Source: Limnomonas spitsbergensis (Eukaryota; Chlorophyta; Chlorophyceae; Chlamydomonadales). Taken from it: 64,000 nucleotides of DNA. Positions 32,180 to 44,420 of the stretch are shown piece by piece. The notes under the pieces are model-generated. The model ran no database searches. It worked only from the letters and a program-made list of their open reading frames with translations, and was not told the origin of the DNA. How positions within the stretch are numbered: position 1 is the first letter of the stretch; each line of letters starts with the position of its first letter. Where the stretch lies: NCBI GenBank assembly GCA_037349105.1, contig JAYJMM010000104.1:2328001-2392000 (forward strand). The letters run 5' to 3'. A program made the translations under genes and the position numbers.

Positions 32180-32430
32180 GTGTGACGCTTTGTGAAGTTT
32201 GTGAAATGTTTACAGTCCATCCGAGCATCACATTTGATGCATGGAACATGTACCCGTAAACCGGTACAGGCACTTGATACACTAGGACAGAAAGCGAAAA
32301 CCAGTGACCCCCCTAGGCAAGCAACTAACATACAACCACGACAGTGGCGTGGGAATGAACCCCATAGTGCAGAAGATAAGCCCCAGTCATAAAACATGAC
32401 ATGGGTGCAAAGGAGTTCGGATGAGCACCG
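32180..32430 (-). repeat. Dispersed repeat family A, copy 3
   Basis: Same order of motifs as copies 1 and 2 on the minus strand (SLVFAFCPSVSSACTGLR, VPCIKCDARMDC). It directly abuts the 3' end of the family C LINE. Confidence 0.75.
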
Positions 32431-32431
32431 C

Positions 32432-35400
32432 CTAGAGAATTAGGGGGGAAACGAGAGATTTGGCAACGTTTTGAGATGATTCTCTCTTTTCATCATACAC
32501 TGAAAGATAAAAGAACCATTTTTTTCCAGAACACGATGCAGAAACCTCTGCATTTAGTTTGCCCCATATTTCATTTGCGTACCGTTTCATGGCCTCATCC
32601 TCATCCTCTAGGAAATTATGGAGAGTAAGGTTAAATTGAAATCGAGGGTCTGTGTAGAACGGGCAGTAAATAATGTGAAGCTCATCCTCCCGACATTTAA
32701 GATTGCAACATCTACAAATCCTCTCGCTACGAGGCATACAAGGTTTCTCAAAGCGCCCCGTCTCAACATTCAGCCGATGCGACCCCATCCGATACCGGGC
32801 TACAGCGAAAATAATATTAGGCTTGCTCAAATTGTACCAGAAAGTCTCCTTCACATCACGCTTAATTTGGAACCACTTAAAGAACGTAAACAATTTGAAC
32901 CCCGAGCGTTCTGAGTCAGGTGTAGCACGTACTGTCAGGGCCGTACGTGGCATGTCCCTGGAGATTTTGGAAAGCCACTGATCCCTAGCTGAACTCAGAT
33001 TGACCTCAATATCCAACGAGGTATTGGCTGCAGCAGTAAATAAATCAATACCCAGAGTCATCAATATCGAAGACAGAAAACCAGCCCAACCAAGTGAAGT
33101 GCCAGCCTTCGCCATATCACAACTTTCCTGCATAGCCATTTTCACAAGGTCATCGTCAGGCCTCAGATTAATTATATTCCAGAAACTCAGGGTCTGCTGG
33201 AAAATACTCAAGATAAGGGGCTCACGGTGCAGTTCACTCATGAGAACATATTCGGCCACAGACTTGCGAAGACCCAGACACTGCCTAAGAAAACCCTTGT
33301 AAATACCTCAAAATCTCTAGAAAACCCAGTATCTGTCAAGCCGACTCCTTTCGCAAGGAGACCTGGTCCCCAAATTTTACACCCATGAAACAGAATAGGC
33401 TTCACCAGACAGTCAAAAAGATGACATTTAATGTGAACATTGTGTATGTCAAGCTCATGACATCTCCGGACCATGGCATACAAAGCTGCCCTCCCCTTGT
33501 TGACACATCGTCTTCTTGCTCCCTTCATATCCTCTGCCTCATCAAGTAACATACCCAAGTAGATGTAAAAGGCTTAATATCAAGATCACTTCCGTCATAA
33601 CACAGAGAGGGCAAATGACGGCAATATTTTTGGTTAAAAACAACTGCTTCAGATTTTTATATTGACTGTCAAGGCATTGTGGCGACAAAAGAGATGAAGA
33701 ACATCCAGAAGTTTTTTTGCAGATCATCCGGCGATTCAGCGAACAACACCAGATCATCAGCATAGAGTAAAACTCTGACCAAAGCATGTGAAAGACGGGC
33801 GCCAATATCAGGGCACTCACTTGCGACAAACTTCTCAAAACGGTAGATTTACATGTCAAGCAATAAAGGGGACAGCGTGTCTCCTTGTTTAACACCCATA
33901 AAGGAGGAAAAACTATCTCCCAATTTACCACCAACCCGTACACGGATTTTTACATTCTGATGCATCTCCTTCAAACTTCATCTATCCGGCCGTGCTCGCC
34001 CATGCTCTGTAAACTTCGCCACAGTAAATCTCTGTCAATGCAGTCATAGGCCTTCCTAAAATCAATGAAAGCAGCAAAAATCGTTTTCGCCCTCTGAATG
34101 ATATTTTTCAATAACGTGGTTAAGATTGAAAGCATTATCAGGTGTTCCCCGTCCATTCCGAAAACCTGCTTGACCATCGGCTCTAAAACCCTGACTTTCT
34201 GCCCAAGAATCAAGACGCTGCTATAACACGAGAATATAATTTGAATAGGGCAGTTCCAACAGCAATTCCCCTATAATCGTCTTTGATTGCAAGACTGCCC
34301 TTTGGCTTAGGTACCGGAACGAGTGCTCCGATGCCCCACTCCTTGGGCTAACCGTCCGACAAAACTCTATTGAACAAAAACGTAATTTGATTTGCCAAAA
34401 CATACTGCCGCTTCTCTTTAGAAAAAGCTCCCCTAGGTGTCACAATTACCGCGTGTTTCAAAAACTCCATTGCGACACCATCAACACCCGCAGACTTTCC
34501 ATTCACAGTATTTTCCAAAGCTTTCACAATCTCGGCTTCCGTAAAAACACAATTTTGGTGCTCTGCTTGAGAAAGTTGAACTTCTGAAGGAAGAGGAAAC
34601 AAACACGCCTGATTAATCTCATCCCCAGCTTTGTGGCAAGGCACATGCTCCGAAGGTTCAAACAGTTTTTAAAAGTATTCAGTCCAATCCCCCACATCTG
34701 TGAGGGGGCTGATCTTCCTATTACTGCCATAGGCCGACCAAAAATTCTTAGGCTGGCACCGAAGATCTGACAGTAAATCCGCTGCTCGTACACCCTCCCA
34801 TTCACGCTTGATACCCTGAGTTATACGTCGATATTCCCCAATGGCCAACTTGACTTCTCCTGAACCAGCACCCCAAAACTGGGCAGCCTCTTAACACGTT
34901 TTCCTAGCAGCTTTGCACCGGTCATCATACCAAGTAGTGCAAGGCCTATCCTGCTTGATAACTTTGGACTCATTGGGATCGCAAGCAACTTTACCCTGCG
35001 ATTTATGTAAATCCATAAGGGCACACTCAATAGCCCGGCTAAAGTTTTGGGAGATTTCATGCACCGAATCAGAAAGGTGATACATGGCTCTAAAATGTTC
35101 CGCCACCGAGGCAGACGTACATAAATTTGTAACGTAACAGTCCCTATTATCCGGGCTCCATCTGTTAACTACATCACGGACATGCTTCACAATCACATCG
35201 TTTCCCTGTAGGTTTCTTTTTATCCTCCTAGCAAACGCAATTGGCTCCAAGGAGGGCCGGCTGACAGTGAGGAAAATAGGAACATGGTCAATCCTACCCC
35301 CATCAGCACGTGCAGGGGTACTGGCACATTGATATGTAAGTAGTATGATATGTAAGTAGTATTACATATCATACTACTTACATATCATATCATCCATTAC

Positions 35401-36050
35401 TTACATATCATACTTACATAACCTGCATATCACACCCAGTCTTGATGGCCCCTGTCATATCAAAAATAAGGGACGGGGTTGATATGAAATAGTCAATGGC
35501 ACTGCAAGCACCAGCATTCTTGCCATGTTGAAAATAGGTGAAGGTACCTTCTATATCCCCAGACAACCTTCCATCCAGGATAACCAAGCCTTGATCTTTG
35601 CACATCTCTATCAAATTTTTCCCATTAGGATTAACCACCCCGTCCTCATTATGTCTAGATGCGACAGCTCGCGCATGCAAATTGATGGCGTCACAAGGGA
35701 TTGGCATATTGGCTGCGCCCATACCCTCCCATTCTTGCATGTCTATGATGTCGTTGTGATCATTACGCATGCAGTCCTAGCGTTCAGATCCCCTGAGATC
35801 AAAACCTCCCCAAGCGCAGAAATTTTGGAAACTGATTGTTTAAGAAAATCAGAGTGGGCCGCAGAATCCAACCGGCCATTTTCATTCTTGAAATAGGAAG
35901 AAGTCCCATGAGGCAGGTAACATGCACACACGTACAGATTGCAGGCAGGGATTCTGACCCAGGTCATTCCATATGAAGGGGAACCCCGCACTAAAGACAC
36001 CGAAGCTAAATGGTGTGCCAGAATCACAGTTGTCACATGGTCAACACACG
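32432..36050 (-). mobile_element. APE-type non-LTR retrotransposon (LINE family C), decayed
   Basis: Read from 36050 downwards. Endonuclease: LYVCACYLPHGTSSYF, LGEVLISGDLNARTA and CSAIDYFISTPSLIFD (36036-35430). Linker: MEPIAFARRIKRNLQG to WYDDRCKAARK (35250-34895). Reverse transcriptase: NGKSAGVDGVAMEFLK, AAFIDFRKAYDCIDRDLLW, GVKQGDTLSPLLLDM, LLYADDLVLFAESPDDLQ and VKPILFHGCKIWGPGLL (34640-33350). A C-terminal zinc-knuckle-like CRCCNLKCREDELHIIYC lies at about 32690. At least four frame breaks separate these blocks and a palindromic insertion cuts the endonuclease (35333-35426), so it cannot move on its own. No ORF1 precedes it. Plus-strand frames here are shadows. Confidence 0.9.
35333..35426. 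repeat. Palindromic TATGTAAGTAG array inserted in the LINE
   Basis: TGATATGTAAGTAGTA and its complement alternate (about three forward, four reverse), forming a perfect-looking hairpin around GTATTACATATCATAC. It interrupts the endonuclease frame between TGCDMQV and TYQCAST. Confidence 0.75.
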
Positions 36051-36775
36051 CACGTTAGAAATTCCTGTCTAGCATTGCATCTATGCATAAGGGCTTGAAG
36101 GAGCTCATCCCGGCCTTAGTCAATGACGATACAACTCTGGGCCAGGCACAAGAAGATCAGCCTCAGTAGGGTGCCCTCTTTAAAGTTCACATTGAAATCC
36201 TTGAATCAAGTTCTCTTGTACCGCAGTTCGCGACTTTACATGGACATCTGGTACCCCTCAAAACTCCTAATAGCCCAGATCGTTCGTAACAGTTGGGAGC
36301 CACAAGGCAAGGCTTGTCCTCCGAGCGTTTGCATCAAAACCCTCAGCATCCATGCCTCATCAACAACACATGTAGGTCCCTCCACACACATCAGCAGCCA
36401 CTTAACATGGACCGTGCCATGCAGGGGACAGTGCCCAAGCTCACGGCCTGGACAAGCTGGGGCCAGCAAAAACAAGGCCCTTGTGGCTGGCTGAGACGAG
36501 CAACAGGAAGCATGCTTACAACATTTCCAGGGTCAAAGCTACTATTTCGCACCAATTGCCAGGAAGCCTGTTTGTTGAAGTCCTTAACACCGGCCTTGCC
36601 CTGGGTCTTGAAGCATGCTAGCCCTGTGAGGCGCATGATATTTTTCAAGGACAACACAATGAGGCATGAGATACAGGTCCACAGATCTGCCACATGCAGC
36701 GCGGGGTCATCCAGCCAAGCGCCGCGCTTCAGCCACGAGCTGGGCACCCCACAGCCACAGGGAGGCTCGCTCCCT
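36051..36775. other. Gene-free stretch
   Basis: 3' flank of the SERBP1-like gene. No other signal. Confidence 0.4.
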
Positions 36776-39283
36776 CTAGCCCAGGGAAGGGAAGGCAGCA
36801 GTGTCGTCGATGGCAATGCTGCCACCGCCACCGCCACGTCCAGCGCTGGGGGCACCTCCGCGTCCAGCAAAGGCAGGCCTGTCACCTCCAAAGGCGGGCC
36901 TGTCACCACCGCGGCCTCCACCACGGCCACCTCCACGGCCGCCCTCGCTGCGGCCGCCTTCACCACGGCCGCTGAAAGGCCTGTCTCCGGAGGGCCTGTC
37001 GCCACGGCCACCACGGCCGGCACGATCGTCTCCACGACCACTGCGGTCATCTCCGCGTCCACCGCGTCCTCCACGACCACCGCGGCCACCAGCCGGGGCA
37101 TCGGCAGCGTCGAACTTGAAGTTGGTCGCTAGGGTCACAACCTAACAGTTACACGGCATGCATGCAAGGCAGGGTCAAGGATGCCCAATAAGCGGAAGAG
37201 GAGTGCAACAACCTAAATATCATGCCACTCCATGCACGGCATGACACTAAGCCATTTGACCCAGCTGCTTTCCATAAGGCACAGCGACACAATGACACGC
37301 CTTGCAGGCGTGTGGGTTTTTCAAATAAGGATGAGACTCTACAGACCAAGATTATATCAATTCCAGATGCTTCAGCCTCAAGTCAGCTACATCCTGGCAA
37401 AGGGGAGAGGAGGTGAGCCTCATCAACACACCCTGATGCTTGGTCCATCAGCCGTGGGGGCTAGTCAAGCTACTTGCCAAAAGGGGTTTGTTGTGCACTA
37501 AATTACACGTGTTCAAAGTCACCAACAGGATGCCCGCCCCCAAACATTCCATCTGCTCGTGCCATCCCAATCCGACAGCTGACATACTGCGGAAGCAGCT
37601 GCACACCGCGCCGAAGGTAGGGCTCGCCATCCCCTTCCCAACCGCACCTGCTTCCTGGCCTTCTCAGCCTTCTCCTCTGCCTCCTTCTCTGCCTTCTTAG
37701 TGATTTCGACTCCCGTGACAATCTCCTCCGTCTCCTTGCGCACGTAGGTGGTCATGCCCTTGAAGGCATCCATGTCCACCTTGATGTCGGCCTTGGGCTT
37801 GTTGAGGGCAGCCTTCTTGATGGCCATTGCGGCCTCATACTCCTCGTAGGAGATCTCCTGCGAGCCAGGCCAGTATCAGGGAAGTCAGCTGACTGTGTTA
37901 CACCAGGACAGCGATGCACCACCACACCACCTGCGAGGCTTCTGGAATTTCCTGATACGTCTTAACAGAGATGTCCATCAACCCAGCCTGCCCTCAAAGA
38001 TGTCACTGGCGTATACATGCATGCATGCAATCTCTCATTCTTATCCTGTGCACAGTCCAGAAGGGGATGGTATCTGCCTACACAATCGACCCATATGTTC
38101 CTCCATTTCGATGCACCCTGGTCGCACCTTCTCCTCCTCGACGGGGGCAACAACCTCGACAGGTGCCTCCTCGGCGACGGCACCATCCTCAGTGACGACT
38201 CCATTCTCATCGGCCTTGGGCTCATCACTGCACGGGAGGCGAAGGCGACACGAATGCTTCATAACGGCCTCGGGGGATGCATTACTGACGATCACCTTGT
38301 CTACCCCAAAATAACAAAGGCATAAACCGCTCCCTTATCCTCGGAGAGGTGTGCAGTGAAAACGCATCACAAATCGGGTCACACGACGAGGGTGGAAGTC
38401 GATGTGAAATATCATGCCCCTCCATGCTCACAGGCAGTGAAGGAGGCGAGGGTATTGGTGACACTTACGCCTTGGTCTCGTCGTCCTCGGCTCCCCAGTT
38501 TCCCCTGCCAGCTCCTCCACGCTTCTGGGCCTCGTGGCTGCGTGTCAAAATGGCGGATCAGTGATTTAGGGAGCTGCATATCAATATCGCTAGTATCGGG
38601 GTTTGTTAATGTCCCCATGATCATCTCTCAACGCAATCAGCTCATTCAAAAAGCGTCAGCGGAGTGCCACCTACAGCCGATCATGTATGGGAGTGTAAGT
38701 CCCGTGGGGTGCCTCTTCCTATGTCCCATGACTTACCCCCTGCCTGTGCCATCGTGGCGCTCATATTCACGCCTGCCTCCCGGGCGCTCAGTGCCATCGT
38801 CATTGCGACCACGGCCCCTGCCTCCTCCACGGCCAGAACCGCGACCAGAACCGCGGCCACCATCGACGCCGTCCTGGTATTGCCTGGGCTCGACTCCATT
38901 GCCATCGCCACCGTCGCGAGGGGTATACTCACGGGGAGGCCCACGGCCCCCCCTGCCACCCCTGCCACCTCGGCCTTCGCCACGGCCCTCGCCTCCCCTT
39001 CCTCCACGGCCTCCACGACCCCCCTCATCTTGGCGGGGTGCGGCAACCGCAGCCTTTACAACTGCAAATGCCCAGGGTTGCGGGCGTGTTCAGAACAGAT
39101 TGCAGGGGCAGTCTCCAGTTCTTTAGAGCAAAGAGACAATCGAACAGGCCGGACCTGGCTTCTGCTCCGTTTTGGGCTGAACGGGCTTCGGTGCAACCAC
39201 CTTGGCTGCCTGTGCCAGGTGCTGCGGATCTTCATTCTCATCATCCAACAAAGAGAATGCGTTGGAAGAAAGGACCTCGGCCA
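36776..39283 (-). CDS. SERBP1/Stm1-like RGG ribosome- and mRNA-binding protein
   Basis: Members bind ribosomes and mRNA in the cytosol and help keep idle ribosomes dormant. Exons: 39283-39155, 39061-38737, 38538-38469, 38227-38128, 37857-37648, 37141-36776; 1200 bp, in phase, 399 aa. The N-terminus SNAFSLLDDENEDPQHLAQA is the Stm1-type motif. Residues about 45-150 are RGG repeats. RRGNWG-like GRGNWGAEDDET follows, then an acidic linker (ENGVVTEDGAVAEEAPVEVV). The HABP4/PAI-RBP1 C-terminal segment reads EISYEEYEAAMAIKKAAL and KADIKVDMDAFKGM. The last exon is a second RGG/GDRP-rich region ending AIDDTAAFPSLG. The intact phase and start context make this a confident, functional-looking gene. Long minus and plus frames over the RGG repeats are artefacts of composition. 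Confidence 0.93.
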
Positions 39284-40870
39284 TTTGACAGGTCTTTCTG
39301 ATGAAATCTCAGATCCTCAGCACTGTTGCATTTGTCTCAGGGGGTGAGATAGCAATTAAAGGGATAATACCCTGATAATTGTGAGGTGTGCCAGTGATTG
39401 GAACGGGAAAGAACGAGCGCCTTGCAGAGTTGTAATAAGTTTGGCGTCTATGAGGGTATACGGGGTTTTGCACCCTTCGATTGATCATGCATGCGTGTCA
39501 CATATCGGTAGATGGCGACTTGGCGGTCCCGTGAGGCATATACCCTGGCGGGGCTTGGATGGGACGACAAGTCAGCTCTGGGAGCGTCGAAGCCCTGTGT
39601 TGGATCTTTCAGAGGCCGAAAGTTGAGCTACGGCTAATGAGCAGAGCCGGACACATTGCGGAGGACCTTGTCACAGACGTACCTCCAATCGCACCTCTTT
39701 TGGTGCAGGGCTTGGTCCCTTGTATCACTTGGCTACCTGGCTCTGAGGTGGATTCTGATTGGCCACACGAGAACCAGGCAGCCGGTAAGGGCTCCAGACA
39801 TCTCTTCACATGGAGAAACTTATGGTATCTTAGGCACCGGCAGCAATCATCACTACATCATCGCCTTGGCTCCGATTATTCATCAGTGGGACTCAAGCTT
39901 GTCTGTAGGTGAGTGTGCATGTGACTTCAGTAATTTGTAAGGTTCCTTTGCCTTTGAACTTGGTTGGAAGTTAGGTATGCCATCTGGTGTTGATGCTGGC
40001 TGTGGGTGTGGACGGTCGTCCACTGTATTGAGCCAGTGGTTGAGTACAGCATCTGCATGCTCATTCACCACCCTGTTCTCCGCGACCCATGGGGCTTGAT
40101 CAGGGCCTTGGTCTTCACATTGGATCCAAGGGATTGGAGCATGCATTCCGTGCAAAAATCCTGTCGCGTTACTTCCGATTGCGCGTTCAGATTTCGTCTA
40201 GTTTCCATGACGGCTTTTCCTGCCACTCCACCTCTAGTACAGGGATTGGTCAGTTCATACAAGAATCATGTAGGGTTTTGAATATCAGTGAGACATGGAA
40301 AACGTACCGAAAACGTAGTGTATTTTGTGTAACCAGAAGTTTAAGGTGACTACCCCCTGGTGACTACTGCCTTTTCCACCATGCCAACAACGTCGAACGG
40401 GCGGATCCATTTGGGCATGGATTTTTGCTTCCCACTCTTCTAGTCGGTTTCAATGTAAGGTTGTTGGTATTTAGTGTGATATTTTGACTGTGCACTGAAA
40501 CAGGTTGTCATGCCTTATTTTTTGCATAATGTTGTTGCCGTTGTTGTGCTGCGATCATTTTTTTTCTGTGCTTTTGTGACAGTTTGTTGCAGTTGTTCAG
40601 AAAATATGTCAGCTACTGAGACTGAAGTGTCCTTGGTGTTGATTGTGAGAGGAATTTTAGGATGGTTCCCACAATTTTGATAGAAAGGTGTGTTCTGGAC
40701 AATTTTGATAGAAAGGTGTGTTCTGGACAATTTTGTCGTAGACATTGCATTCGGCCGATTCTGCACAATCTAGAAGTTTATCTCAGGCGCCTTCTTAATG
40801 ATACTGTAGTGTCCGCTGATATCCCCAAGGACGCTATTCATGCGCGGAGTCAATGCGTGAGACTGAGGAT
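39284..40870. other. Gene-free stretch with a small duplication
   Basis: 5' flank of the SERBP1-like gene. At about 40673-40735 TTTTGATAGAAAGGTGTGTT CTGGACAA is present twice in tandem (27 bp). No coding signal recognised. Confidence 0.45.
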
Positions 40871-41057
40871 TACCGTAGTCACGGACGTGTTTCGTTATTT
40901 CCGAATTTCGTTGTTGCTTAAAAAGTCGCAGTTTTGGCGATTTTTTTGATTCGTTGCCCCTTAACATGAAAAATTCCAGTCAAAAACATTTTCACGACTG
41001 ATTTCGTTGCTCCTTGAAGAACGATCAAAATAACGAAATACGTCCGTGACTACGGTA
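40871..41057. mobile_element. MITE with 29-bp terminal inverted repeats and TA target duplication
   Basis: Left end TACCGTAGTCACGGACGTGT TTCGTTATTT. The right end (41028-41057) is its reverse complement with one difference. TA flanks both ends, as in Tc1/mariner (Stowaway-type) insertions. The element is 187 bp with no coding capacity. Confidence 0.85.
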
Positions 41058-42929
41058 AAAGCTGTTGATAGGCCTTGTGATTATTATCACGGTTCGCATT
41101 TATGATAGCAATAGCTTAAGTGACATGACAAAAAAGATTATGTAGACGCACTTTGTCTCCGCAAAGAAATTCATGTTTTTTCGCCGTTGCGCCTAATGTA
41201 AACCCTAACTTCGGCGGAAAACGCCATTTTTGGGACGTCAAAAAAGGTTCTCCAGTTAAGCGCACTGTAGCTGAAAGCTATATTTATTTCTCGTTCGTGG
41301 AGGCAAAACAAGTTTATGGTGAGCCTTTGACAGACCCTGGCCCGGCAGGTTTAGGAATTTCGAGTCTCTGTTCGAAATAGGGCAGGTTGAGACTCCAAGT
41401 AGCTTAATCTCTGTATCTTTCTCAAACCAATGATCCAGTCGTGTCTGTAAGTGGTTAATGGCAGTTGAGCACCGGTAACCAAGTCCATTGATAAGCTGGA
41501 GATTTTTTCTGTTATTGGCGATGCAACAATCAGGTTTACCGTTAATGGCGCAAAGCAATGATAGCTTCGCACATGCCGTATATTTGAACAGCCTACCTGA
41601 CCCATAGGAAAATAACAAATAAAATGTTAAACAAGTCCCGCATGTTTTTTAAGCTGTTTACGAAGCCTCACAGGATGCAATTTAATTGTTCTTTAGTCCA
41701 CGCACTGCCCGATTCCGACTGATTCAAACCAATCCGCCCAGCATCGTTATAGCACACCCTGGATATAAATGATTGAATAGTCTGCACAGCCAATCGCGCG
41801 CCCCCCGTACACCTTTTTGCGCAAAGGCAATCTGAAAGAACAGTGTAACACTGGTATAACAGAATTTGATTACATTTTGGATATCTGCATATCTCACATC
41901 ATGAAGGCCTCCAATATAATTGCGATATCAGTTTGTAAGATTGTTCAGTTCCTAGCCGCCCAATTAAATGTGGATTGTGCATGATCTGCATGACTGCCAG
42001 AATCCCCAGTGCAGTGAGAACATGATTTCTGCTGGTGGGATCAGCCACGTTAATTCCGCCAGGTTATAGACCCAATAATGGAGCAGTCTGGTCATGTTTT
42101 CCGACAAGCATGATGAACACCCTTTCAACGTGGTTTGTGACTGCTGAAAGGTCAGTGGATTCAGGTATTCGACCCATGTTATATCCCTGCTTCTTGGTCA
42201 CACCTCCAGGCCTTGAGGGTAGCATGACTGCAAGGCATTCTTGCTCCTTGGTCGTTTAACTAGTCTATGCAGTGACGCACTCGTGGCTAAAGAATGCTAC
42301 AAGGCAATCATGATGAGTAAGAACTTTGGTACCATCATTTTTTGAGGCAAGAGTGAACGATTTGTTAAATCCCTGGAGCCGTAACATGGGGGGTGAGCCA
42401 AGGCTTCTTTTACCCCTCTTTGACCTGCTCAAAAGCAATTTGCTACTCAGTACTCAACTGTCCATTCCCAGGGAGCATGTCATTACAGCCACCCCCTGAC
42501 GGCCACCATACCACTGAATCCTTGTAGGAATTTTGGAGAACTGGTTGTTAGATTTCAGGAGTTCTCGCCAGTTTTGTTACCGGTATCAAGATATGTGGGC
42601 TGGAATTTGTGATGATGAATGTGATCGTGCGTGATCGTTCATTGCTGCATCTTTAGGAGACCTAGGGTCCTCAGCGTTGGTCGAGCTTGTGGTATTTTCC
42701 TTGATATGCTTATCTCTTGGTTCGAATTGTGGGCCCTGGCCAGAAGTCTAAGACACTGAGCTAGATCCAAAGCGCAGAAGAAGTGTGATTTGCATGTTCG
42801 CTTGTGTGCAAGACTCTGCTATCAACCTCCACTGCCGACAAATGACTGACATATTTCAACCACCAACCACGAAAGATAACGAAATCCAGCGCAAATGTGT
42901 ACCGAAGGAAGTATCATTTCAATCCCAAT
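41058..42929. other. Gene-free stretch
   Basis: AT-richer sequence with no domain, splice pattern or repeat that I recognise. Confidence 0.45.
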
Positions 42930-43290
42930 CCTGTGCATGATCCAACAGCATCAGGGCCAGCCCCATCAGCATTTTTGCAGGGTCAGGTTCGACATCATTT
43001 TGGGTTTTGAGGCCAGACTCATCAACATCAAATACCCGACATAATCTGAGGGCCAGATCCAACATCATGGTAGGGGCAGATATAACACTATCTGAGGGCT
43101 AGATCCACGAACGTCCCAGAGCCACATCCGACATCATCCCAGGGCCAGGTGCAACAGCATATGAGGGCTCGATCAGACACTATGTGAGGGCCAGGTTCAG
43201 CAGCATACTAGGGCAAGATCTAATCGAATCTGAAGCACGATGACATCCAAAGCACTTACGAGCTAGAGCCAACAGCATACAGCGCCAGAC
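42930..43290 (+). repeat. Degenerate tandem repeat, about 31-33 bp
   Basis: Some ten diverged units of the form TGAGGGCCAGATCCAACATC AT. Old, non-coding. Confidence 0.6.
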
Positions 43291-43342
43291 CCAACAGCGC
43301 TATGAGCATGCCCGAGCAACAGCTGAATGACGTGGTTACAAA

Positions 43343-44420
43343 TGAATGACATAACACCACTGGGTCCTGCTAAAAAGCTCGGCCGCGTGGGCGCCCAACT
43401 GTATGGTTGGGACAAGAGGCAAAAGAGAACAAAGAGAGAGGAAGACAAAGGAGAAAGAGAATGCCCCCTCCTATATGAAAGGCGGTCTGAAGATTCACAT
43501 CCCATAACCTTGATAAGATGCAGCCTAAAGAAAATAAATCAGATTTTCCATCCCCTATAGCGATCATGGATTATGTTTCGGTTGGACATTTGGGTTTGGG
43601 TTTTGGTAGTTGGCTGCAAAGCTTGTGAGGAGAACACGCACGACTACCCAAACGCGCACGGCCTTCAAACTTTTTCGAATAATGGCGATATGTCTCAAAG
43701 GACGGGCGTATGTGCCTATTGCAGAGCAGAATCGGAAGGCTCAAGGTCACGATACCAGAAACCAAAACCCAAATCTCAAAACCTCCGACCGAAACATAAA
43801 TCCATAATCGCTATAGACCTCAACAATATGTACTTTATCCTCCACAAAAGCCAGGGCCCCCCACCCATACCTGCCCCAGTACAACTGGTGACAGTCTAGA
43901 CGCCCTCAGGGGGTCCAGCCCATCTCCTCTCTCTAAGCTTGTCCTTGACGCTAGGGCATTGGAAGCAAACATGTCACGCATCCTCCGCATGCTCGCCATC
44001 CCCCTTTGCCCAGCACTGCTGGCGGCAGCGCATCTCATGTTGTTGACCACTGCGCTGTCCTTGGGTGTCAGCCGTGCTAACCGCACTGAGCCGCAGCACA
44101 CACGTTCACAAGCCATTTTGCAGGTGCGCTTCCGCACATGCGCCAGCATGGCTCCTGCTGTAGGCTGAAACCAGGCGGGTTAGACAGTTGCAGACCTGTG
44201 CTCAGTGGTGGGATCCCTGGGATCTCCTCTGCCAGTCGCCTCCAGTTGTCTTGTAGCACTAGTAGCACCTCTGGTACTGGTAGTGGCCGTAAGTCAGAGA
44301 CTGTCTAAAACAGTTTGGGGACAGCTGCTCCCCGATCCAACACCTCCAATGCCCCCATCAGTTCACTGCACCATGTGCACCCTCCGGCTGCAGCCTGCAA
44401 GTGAGAGGCAGGCAGAGGTA
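43343..44420 (+). mobile_element. Retroelement family B copy, interrupted by a MITE
   Basis: First block at 43343-43400 (NDITPLGPAKKL, one base lost in the A-run). The purine-rich spacer (AAGAGAACAAAGAGAGAGG) follows. The MITE at 43556-43815 comes next, then the second block (LNNMYFILHKSQGPPP, IPAPVQLVTV) and the tail (SRILRMLAIPLCPALLAAAH). The stretch to 44420 matches the minus-strand copy at 57480-57790. Longest family B tail here. Confidence 0.75.
43556..43815. mobile_element. MITE with ~30-50 bp terminal inverted repeats
   Basis: TATAGCGATCATGGATTATG TTTCGGTTGGA on the left pairs with the right end, whose complement reads TATAGCGATTATGGATTTATG. The inverted match continues more weakly into TTTGGGTTTTGGT. 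It is 260 bp, non-coding, with a possible TA duplication, and sits inside a family B copy. Confidence 0.8.

Noticed and set aside
33000..33302. Plus-strand ORFs across the family C LINE
   Set aside because: Shadows of the decayed minus-strand RT and C-terminal coding sequence.
36391..37145. Long ORFs on both strands over the last SERBP1 exon (for example 236 aa at 36391-37101)
   Set aside because: They are shadows of the RGG-coding repeats; the spliced minus-strand frame is continuous with the rest of a recognisable gene.
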